Of a stretch of 60,408 nucleotides of DNA, positions 54,137-60,408 are shown one piece after another. The notes beneath the pieces were generated by a model. It did not search any database, had not been told where the DNA came from, and saw only the letters and a program-made list of their open reading frames with translations. This DNA is from Methylophaga pinxianii (lineage in GTDB: Bacteria > Pseudomonadota > Gammaproteobacteria > Nitrosococcales > Methylophagaceae), in the NCBI RefSeq assembly GCF_020447225.1, contig NZ_JAJAEO010000172.1, positions 1 to 60,408 on the forward strand, given 5' to 3'. Every line of letters begins with the position of its first letter. Within the stretch, counting starts at the first letter, position 1. A program made the position numbers and the translations under genes.

Positions 54137-56547
54137 ATGGTGAAACCATACCGTCCCAAGCAACCCATTAAAAACCGCTTTAAGCCCCTGGCGCTCTCGA
54201 TAAAGATCCTTGCGGTTTCCAGCATCAGCACACTAGCATGGATGCCTGCCGCACAGGCTGAAACGACTCAAGCAGCATCTCAGGCAACCCAACAATTTAC
54301 TATTCCAGCCGGATCGTTAAGTCAGGTATTGGCTCGTCTATCGGCACAAGCTGGAATCTATCTGGTGGGGGCTTCGGAGTTAGCCAGTGGCAAGAGCAGT
54401 GAAGGACTGCAAGGCAACTATACAATTGAAGATGCGCTGAACCGGATTCTCAGTGGAAGCGGTCTGGTCGCAGTAGCTCAGGGAGATAATAGTTACTCAT
54501 TGCATAAAACGTCTGAGGATGATCAGAGTGTCACCTTATCAACAATGAAGGTACAAGGTCTCGGGATGAATGGTTCTGCCGCCAATGCCTATCGGGTCGG
54601 TGATGTATTTGCCGGTGCACTGGGCAATCTCTCAAAGCAGAATACCCCGTTTACCATTGAAACCTATTCCGAAAATTACATTGCCAATTTACAAGCACGC
54701 TCACTGGGCGAGCTCACCAAATTTGATGCCGCTATCAGCCTGTCAGGCAATAATCTGACAACAGAAAATAATGCTTTTTCGATTCGCGGCATTAGTCCTG
54801 ACTTTGACACCGGGCAGAAACTCGATGGCATGAATTTTCGTAGCCGCGCCAAAGATCTTCCTCTGGAACATCTTGAACGGGTCGAGATCCTAAAAGGCGC
54901 CGGCGGTTTCCTTTACGGTTTTGCAGCGCCTGGCGGTATCATCAATTACGTGCTCAAACGCCCGACGGACGAATTCAAGGCCAGCGTCTCCACCCAAATC
55001 ATGGATAGTGGCCTGTTGTTAGCTCACGGTGATGTTGGTGGTCGTGTCGGTCCGCAAGACATAGTGGGTTACCGTGTTAATGTGGTCAGCGAGGCTGGAG
55101 ACACCTATGTTGATGACGGTGAGGCTTATCGTAAATCAGCTTCGGTCGCTTTGGATCTGCGAATCACCCCCGATTTAACCTGGCAGGTTGATGCACTGAT
55201 TTCTGAACGTAAAAGCTATGGTGGTTACTTTCGATTAATCCTACCGGCACATTTGGTAAGGTTATTAATCCAATTGATGGTGATAAACGACTTACTCCTG
55301 ACTGGACCCGTTATGAATCAGAGCACATTACCACCGGCAGTGATTTAATCTGGAACATTAACAATAACTGGAACAACAAACTCTCATACCGTTATTCCAC
55401 CAGCTATCGTAATCCATTAATGCCGATTCTATATGTCGATGGTAACGGCAATTATTCTGCGACGCTTTACAATTACAATAACCTGTTCAAAAGTTATCAA
55501 ACCCAGAATGTGCTCAGTGGCCTTATCGAAACAGGGCCTGTTACGCATAACCTGGCATTTGGTTTATCACATACTCGTACCATTTCATCCAACAGCTCGG
55601 GTATCGGCACATTATCAATCCCGTTGGGATCAGGTAATTTATCCTCCCCGGTTGAATTCGACCGTCCGGTCGGCCATCTCGATAAAAGCGATGCCAGCTT
55701 TAATGAGTATTCCCGAATCACCCGTAAAGAAGCGTTTCTCTCCGATACGCTTAATGTAGGCGACAGCTGGGATTTTATTCTGGGTGCACGCTACGGCAGT
55801 CTTGAAGACAAATATGGCGACTACAAAGAGAGTGAAATCACACCGTCCTTTGCGGCCATCTATCGGCCACTGGAATGGATTTCCATCTACGCCAGTTATG
55901 TAGAAGCCTTTGAACAAGGGGCCACAGCACCTAATACCGCAGTCAATGCGGGCGAGGTATTTGAACCGTTGGTCAGCAAACAATATGAGACAGGCATTAA
56001 AGTCGACTACGATAACTGGTCAGCCAATATGGCGATATTCCAGTTGCAAAGAGGCTTAACTTTCACTGATGGCAATAATGTATTTAGCCAGGATGGCGAA
56101 GCCCATTTCGAAGGCATTGAACTTTCTACCCGCGGCAAAATCAATGAGCAATGGTTGATCGGGGCCAGTGCAATGTGGCTGGATGCCACCAATAAAAAAA
56201 CCACCAATCCAAGTCTGGAAGGTGAACCGATACAAGGTGTGGCTGACAAACAGTTTCGTTTATACAGTGAATACCAAGTGCCGAATACCCAGTTAACCTT
56301 CACTGGTGGCGCGCAATACACCAGCAATGTTCCATTGGATACTATCAACCAATGGGATGTCGACTCGGTAACATTATTTGATTTGGGGGCACGCTATGAA
56401 ATTGATTTCAACAAACAGCTGCTGACTCTGCGGTTAAATGTTGAAAACCTGACAGATAAAGCTTATTGGCTCACCTCTGCAGGCAGTTCAGGTATTGCTC
56501 AGGGTGCACCACGCACTATTAAACTGGGTGCACAGCTCGACTTCTAA
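54137..56547 (+). pseudogene. TonB-dependent siderophore receptor (FecA/FpvA type) with frameshift
   Basis: The first part (54137-55348) has a signal peptide (about 1-41), a STN signalling domain (about 50-103) and a plug domain with L-E-R-V-E-I-L-K-G-A-G-G-F-L-Y-G. The reading frame is lost at a T run at 55229-55231, and the barrel continues in another frame to a terminal Phe at 56547. Restoring one T yields a continuous product of about 803 codons, the normal size, reading G-Y-F-S-I-N-P-T-G across the joint. The STN domain fits the adjoining FecI/FecR genes. It is either a true mutation or a one-base assembly error in a homopolymer. If real, uptake of its iron chelate would be lost. Confidence 0.88.
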
Positions 56548-56561
56548 TATTTTAAAAAGCT

Positions 56562-56580
56562 CCGGCAGTATCACTGCCGG
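56562..56580 (+). terminator. Hairpin after the TonB receptor
   Basis: CCGGCAGT-ATC-ACTGCCGG, a perfect 8-bp stem, 15 bp after the receptor stop. Only a short T-poor tail follows, so termination may be weak. Confidence 0.5.
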
Positions 56581-57091
56581 GGTTCCTGGATACTAATTAG
56601 CAGGCTAAATTAGATTTTTGAGGATCAAAGCTAGATTTGCCATGAAGGCAAAAATAGAACTACTTAAAATTTCTGGATTTGCCGTCCTCATGTTCTTCAT
56701 TCGGTTCTAGTTTTAAATCATGTTTTATCACAACATTAAACCTGGATTTGCATCGGACGATTTACCCGTCAAGTCCCAGAGATATATTGGCAAAGACTTG
56801 CGTCTCAACAGAATAAGGTGAAGTTGTTGCCACATGTGGTATCACCGCAGGTCCAGCAAGTGTTGCTCCATTCATATTAAAAAGTGTAACAGTAGCCATT
56901 AAGAGCATAATGTCTTCTAGAGGACAAAGGCTCGTCTCAGGTTTTCTCAAGACCTTAAATTTGAAACAATCGAAGTGACAGTTGAGGATATTTCTTTAGA
57001 TGCAGGTCACAGAGCAAGCAATTGACCTCTTGTATGAAAAAGTACGAGGTCGAACATTTGTTTCGACAAGAATCTAGTGGAGCATGGTTAC
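56581..57091. other. Gene-poor AT-rich stretch with possible gene remnants
   Basis: About 510 bp without a confident gene. A short plus-strand frame at 57000-57077 (25 residues starting M-Q-V-T-E-Q-A-I-D-L-L) ends exactly where the next gene begins, and a 62-codon minus-strand frame covers 56762-56950. Neither has a clear ribosome site or family. Base and codon use differ from the housekeeping regions. It looks like decayed or recently acquired DNA. Confidence 0.4.
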
Positions 57092-58024
57092 ATGAACAAT
57101 GAACCGACAACTGAAAACAGCCTATTTAGTGAAGGAAAATTAAGTTTAGGCCTTATGTTTCCCCTTGAATCATATCAAGGGGATGTTCCTACTATGGCCG
57201 ATCAGGAATCATTAGCTTGCTTGGCAGAAGAGGCAGGATTTTCTGCACTTTGGTTTAGAGATGTTCCTTTGCGAGATCCAATGTTCGGCGATGTAGGGCA
57301 AATTTATGATCCCCTAGTGTATATGGGGTGGATTGCAGCACATACTAAAACAATCAAACTGGCGACAGGCTCGCTCATACTGCCATTAAGACACCCCGTA
57401 CATCTGGCTAAATCATTAGCATCGCTAAATATACTTAGCAATGGTCGTATTGTAGCGGGTGTTGCATCAGGTGATCGACCAGTTGAGTTTCCCGCTTTTG
57501 GGGTTGACCCAGAATTAAGGGGGAAATTGTTTAGAGAGCATTTCGAGACACTTAAAAAATTGCTGTACGATACGTTACCACGTTACAACAATTCTTATGG
57601 AGTCTTGGACGGGCGAGCGGACAGTCTGCCTAAGGCAAAAGAAGTGATTCCATTATTTGTCACTGGACATAGCCAACAAAGCTTAGACTGGGTTGCACAA
57701 AATGCAGATGGATGGATTACCTACCCTAGACCACTCGCAATTCATGATCGAATTGTCAAAGAGTGGTATCGAGTATTGGATGAGAATAATCAACCTTTCA
57801 AGCCGTTCGCACAGTCTCTCTACATAGATTTAGCTACAGATCCTAACACCCTGCCGACTCCCATCCATTTAGGGATCCGTACTGGTATTAAAGCTCTGTT
57901 GAATTATTTATTACATCTTAAGGGTGTAGGTGTTAATCACGTTACAATCAACCTAAAGTATGGAAAACGTCCCGCGAAAGAGGTAATTCAGGAATTGGGA
58001 GAATATATCGTACCCTCAATTTAG
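57092..58024 (+). CDS. Luciferase-like (LLM class) flavin oxidoreductase
   Basis: 310 aa from the ATG at 57092 (GGAG nine bases upstream); a GTG at 57077 would add five residues. The fold is a TIM barrel of the bacterial-luciferase-like family. G-L-M-F-P-L-E-S, A-E-E-A-G-F-S-A-L-W-F-R-D-V-P and L-A-T-G-S-L-I-L-P-L-R-H-P are typical of the TIGR03571 (BA3436) subgroup. It should use reduced FMN or F420-like flavin; the substrate is unknown. Codon use is AT-richer than in neighbours and the gene sits between a gene-poor stretch and a MITE-like element, so transfer is likely. Confidence 0.8.
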   Translation: MNNEPTTENSLFSEGKLSLGLMFPLESYQGDVPTMADQESLACLAEEAGFSALWFRDVPLRDPMFGDVGQIYDPLVYMGWIAAHTKTIKLATGSLILPLRHPVHLAKSLASLNILSNGRIVAGVASGDRPVEFPAFGVDPELRGKLFREHFETLKKLLYDTLPRYNNSYGVLDGRADSLPKAKEVIPLFVTGHSQQSLDWVAQNADGWITYPRPLAIHDRIVKEWYRVLDENNQPFKPFAQSLYIDLATDPNTLPTPIHLGIRTGIKALLNYLLHLKGVGVNHVTINLKYGKRPAKEVIQELGEYIVPSI

Positions 58025-58138
58025 AAGAGGTTTATACCCACTCCATAGAACACAGCGTGATCGGTTATAAACATAATCCATCCAAATCAAGTTTGCTGTG
58101 CCCTCCCTTGAATTTGTATTGAAAATAATTAAAGCAAT

Positions 58139-58393
58139 AGGGTCTATTGACCTTTCATAGACGCCTCTGTTGTGACTGAAACTGTACCAATCAACGCGCG
58201 AGAAGTGCCGTTTAGTCATTCTAAATAAACGCAGAGTAGTGCATTTTTCAGCCACAACCCGCAGGGCTGGGACTATTTTCCATCCTACTGCGTTGCAAAT
58301 GACTTATGTAGAACAACTACATCGCATCATTTCCGCCTTGTAGGACGAAAAATAGCCTCCAGCAGTGGTGCCTATGAAAGGTCAACAGTGCCT
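58139..58393. mobile_element. MITE-like element with nested inverted repeats
   Basis: The 255-bp segment is bounded by imperfect inverted repeats of about 31 bp: left AGGGTCTATTGACC... at 58139-58169 and its inverse at 58363-58393, sharing an exact core TTGACCTTTCATAG. Inside, a second repeat pair (58271-58288 and 58340-58357) and a central ATGTAG/CTACAT fold into a long hairpin. It codes for nothing. This is the form of a non-autonomous transposable element; a target duplication is not clear. It lies 55 bp before the MFS gene. Confidence 0.7.
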
Positions 58394-58448
58394 ATAATAG
58401 TGCCTAGTTGTTCATCCGCAGTAAGCTATCCTCGTTTCAGGAAACCAC

Positions 58449-59723
58449 ATGTTTTTTAAAAGAGCCTTATTACCGATTTCATCCTTGTTCTTCTCGATTT
58501 CGCTACTGGCAACGGGTTATGGCTTATTGATGACGTTTATCGGCATATTCCTGAAACAGGAAGGCCTCACCGAGGGCGTCATCGGCTTAATCAATTCGGC
58601 TTTTTTCCTGGGCGCGATGTTAGCTGCTGTTTTCAGTCAAAAACTGATTGTAACTGTCGGTCATGCACGCAGTTTTTCGGCTTTTTCAGCGATTATGGTC
58701 ATGGCATTTTTGGGTCACGCCTTATGGTTTGATCCGTGGTTTTGGGCCACATTGCGTTTGGTATCCGGTTTTGCCTTTTATGCCATGTTGATAGTGTTAG
58801 AAAGCTGGCTCAATGAAAAAAGCTCGACTGATGACCGTGGCAAAATCCTGGCAATTTATACCATCGTCTTCTTCCTGGCGTTGGCATTGGGTCAATTACT
58901 GTTAATGCTGGAGCTATCAGCCAATACGATTTTCATTCTGGGTTCCATTCTGGTGCTTTGGTCGCTGGTATTAGTCGCGGTGACGCGTGTTACGCAACCG
59001 GTATTAAAACCCTTTGAACGTTACAGCATGCCAAAATTGTTATCGATTGCACCGCTGGCTTTGGTAGGTAGCTTTATTGGCGGGGTGTTTATCGGCGCGT
59101 TTTACACCATGCTGCCACTGTATGTTTTAAATGTATTTGATCAGCCCAAGGTGGTCTCATTGTTTATGACCATAACCATTCTGGGTGGGCTGGTTGCGCA
59201 ATTGCCTGTTGGCATATTATCTGATCGAATAGGACGGCGGAAAATGCTGGCTCTGTCTGGATTTTTCGGTGCTGGCGTTTTTCTGCTGATGCTTATTTTG
59301 CCTTTAATTTGGCGTGATAGTGTGGCATTGCTTTATACGGTGGGATTTTTATTGGGTGTCAGTTTGTTCAGCATTTATCCCTTGAGCGTTGCGCGTGCCA
59401 ATGATGTGTTTGATGAAAACACCGACCTGGTCGAGATTAGCCGAACCTTATTGTTTTCTTATGGCTTCGGTTCATTTAGTGCACCATTAGTTTTGGGGTT
59501 TGTTCTGGGATTTTCAGCGATCGCATTTTTCATCGTGCTGGCGTTGTTTGCTTTGGCTTTAGGTTATTACTCATTACAGAGCGAGCGTATCCCAGAAGAC
59601 CATATGAATGTGTATGTAGCCGTTCCAGCCACATCTGGCGATGTGCTCGCCGAAATGGACCCACGTATGGATGAAAAATGGGTGGAAGATCATCGCCCTC
59701 ATCCAGAGCATGCCGCCCACTAA
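58449..59723 (+). CDS. MFS transporter
   Basis: 424 aa, about 12 membrane helices in two halves. The loop 2-3 motif is atypical. In the second half G-I-L-S-D-R-I-G-R-R-K (about 258-268) is the classical MFS signature. The C-terminal 30 residues are hydrophilic and acidic (D-P-R-M-D-E-K-W-V-E-D-H). It resembles YcaD-type drug/metabolite transporters; the substrate cannot be told. The ribosome site is CAGGAAA. Expression could be affected by the MITE-like element just upstream. Confidence 0.88.
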   Translation: MFFKRALLPISSLFFSISLLATGYGLLMTFIGIFLKQEGLTEGVIGLINSAFFLGAMLAAVFSQKLIVTVGHARSFSAFSAIMVMAFLGHALWFDPWFWATLRLVSGFAFYAMLIVLESWLNEKSSTDDRGKILAIYTIVFFLALALGQLLLMLELSANTIFILGSILVLWSLVLVAVTRVTQPVLKPFERYSMPKLLSIAPLALVGSFIGGVFIGAFYTMLPLYVLNVFDQPKVVSLFMTITILGGLVAQLPVGILSDRIGRRKMLALSGFFGAGVFLLMLILPLIWRDSVALLYTVGFLLGVSLFSIYPLSVARANDVFDENTDLVEISRTLLFSYGFGSFSAPLVLGFVLGFSAIAFFIVLALFALALGYYSLQSERIPEDHMNVYVAVPATSGDVLAEMDPRMDEKWVEDHRPHPEHAAH

Positions 59724-59768
59724 AATCAGGTCTGCTTAAAACGACTTAGTCATCCCCAGCTTTGATTC

Positions 59769-60383
59769 TTAGTTTTCAATAGCCGGATTCAGCTGTTTTA
59801 TTTTCGTCAAAATAAACTGCACGCGCTCGTTAACTGACTTTTTGGGTACTTCAATTAATGAGTATCCAAACGTGGTATAGGCTTTTACCATTTCTTCATA
59901 AGTGGCAACCGCCAGATCAAAATCCTGTTTACGTTCAGCATCATTGGTAAAAATCGACTCCCAGGGCGGGAAGATAAACACGTTTTGCCAATAGGTAAGC
60001 TCATGACAGCATTTTGTGAGTTCGTCAGAAACAGTCTGTTTCTCCAGCATGCTGTATCCATAACAATCAATGATGCTTCTATCAAAGAAAACAGGCTGCT
60101 GACACGCTCCATAGGCATGGTAATTATTTATATCTTCACGGACCATCTCATCACGAAAAGCGACCTTATCAGCCCAAGGTAACGCTGTGCCCTGTATCTC
60201 AACTTGCCGCTGAATCACTTTGCGGCCAACTTCTGGAGCACACTGATAATTAAGCGCTTTCAAGCGATTGATAACCGAAGTCTTGCCTGAGCCTGGACCA
60301 CCGGTAAATATGACCTTTCCCCCGAATTTAGAGCCATGACATTGATGAGATTTCCAATAAACTATGGGAGTTGGAGATCTCAA
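59769..60383 (-). CDS. AAA_28-type ATPase, 5' end replaced by an insertion sequence
   Basis: 204 aa in the reading from TTG at 60383. The domain has Walker A G-G-P-G-S-G-K-T (about 28-35), P-E-V-G-R-K-V-I-Q-R, and F-F-D-R-S-I-I-D (Walker B region), typical of the AAA_28 family. The first about 24 residues are not natural: they are read from the end of an IS3-family element beginning at 60311 (T-G-A-C-C-T-T-T-C-C end). The genuine gene must begin M-x-x-I-F-T-G-G-P, so its own start and promoter are lost and it may be silent. A TAG shortly upstream closes the frame. Confidence 0.75.
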   Translation of the reverse strand: MRSPTPIVYWKSHQCHGSKFGGKVIFTGGPGSGKTSVINRLKALNYQCAPEVGRKVIQRQVEIQGTALPWADKVAFRDEMVREDINNYHAYGACQQPVFFDRSIIDCYGYSMLEKQTVSDELTKCCHELTYWQNVFIFPPWESIFTNDAERKQDFDLAVATYEEMVKAYTTFGYSLIEVPKKSVNERVQFILTKIKQLNPAIEN

Positions 60384-60408
60384 AATGAAAAAACGCTACA
60401 GCGAAGAA
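60311..60408 (+). mobile_element. Left end of an IS3-family insertion sequence (IS407-like), cut by the window edge
   Basis: The probable end repeat starts at 60311 with TGACCTTTCCCCC, as in IS407-group elements. An ATG at 60385 opens a frame reading M-K-K-R-Y-S-E-E up to the last base, the usual start of the OrfA transposase subunit of this group. Only 98 bp are inside the window, so the identity rests on the end sequence and eight codons. Confidence 0.65.

Noticed and set aside
56762-56950. 62-codon minus-strand frame in the AT-rich stretch
   Set aside because: Looks slightly protein-like but lacks a ribosome site and a family; mentioned only as a possible remnant.
1-60408. CRISPR array, rRNA genes, prophage or replication origin
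   Set aside because: No regularly spaced direct repeats, no ribosomal RNA sequence, no phage structural genes and no dnaA-box cluster were seen.

Overview
The window reads as ordinary chromosome of a Gram-negative gammaproteobacterium, probably a marine or halotolerant methylotroph of the Methylophaga type. The class follows from conserved neighbourhoods (uvrC-pgsA-tRNA-Gly-tRNA-Cys, rnfABCDGE-nth, mfd-cmoM). The methylotroph guess rests on a pqqA gene and an azurin. The sodium economy is suggested by NhaD, Rnf and a complete Mrp antiporter within about 17 kb. The genus is an inference.

1-11.5 kb: a self-regulating MarR gene with a small NTF2-like lipoprotein, two multidomain diguanylate cyclases, the ycjX-ycjF pair, a PA2779/PA2778-type pair (small membrane protein plus C39 peptidase lipoprotein), and a BLUF photoreceptor next to a complete EAL phosphodiesterase. 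11.5-17.5 kb, minus strand: azurin, an unrecognised secreted protein, pqqA (23 codons) with a second Cys-rich mini-gene behind it, an unrecognised coiled-coil protein, tRNA-Cys, tRNA-Gly, pgsA, uvrC and a small membrane protein.

17.5-37.4 kb, mostly plus strand: mfd-cmoM; a five-gene run with a retropepsin-like protease lipoprotein, an inactive-transglutaminase membrane protein, a RimK-like glutamate ligase, a SIMPL protein and an SplB-like radical SAM protein; two chemoreceptors; an oxidoreductase, peroxiredoxin, rpiA, fructosamine-kinase-like protein, low-Mr tyrosine phosphatase, nhaD and an AroG-type DAHP synthase. 37.7-51.9 kb: rnfABCDGE-nth, a DUF1841 gene, a quinone-oxidoreductase-like gene, a membrane-anchored cytochrome c, mnhA(B)CDEFG and a YaiI-family gene.

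52-60.4 kb is more accessory. A Fur-box promoter drives a FecI/FecR pair and a TonB receptor broken by a one-base frameshift. Then come an AT-richer stretch with a luciferase-like monooxygenase, a 255-bp MITE-like element, an MFS transporter, and an AAA ATPase whose 5' end is replaced by the end of an IS3-family insertion sequence entering at the right edge.

Most worth a second look are the Cys-rich 28-codon gene directly behind pqqA, the protease/transglutaminase/ligase cassette, a MarR operator lying in its promoter spacer, a terminator-like UUCG hairpin inside the start of the C39 peptidase gene, and the interlocking hairpins between the two tRNAs.
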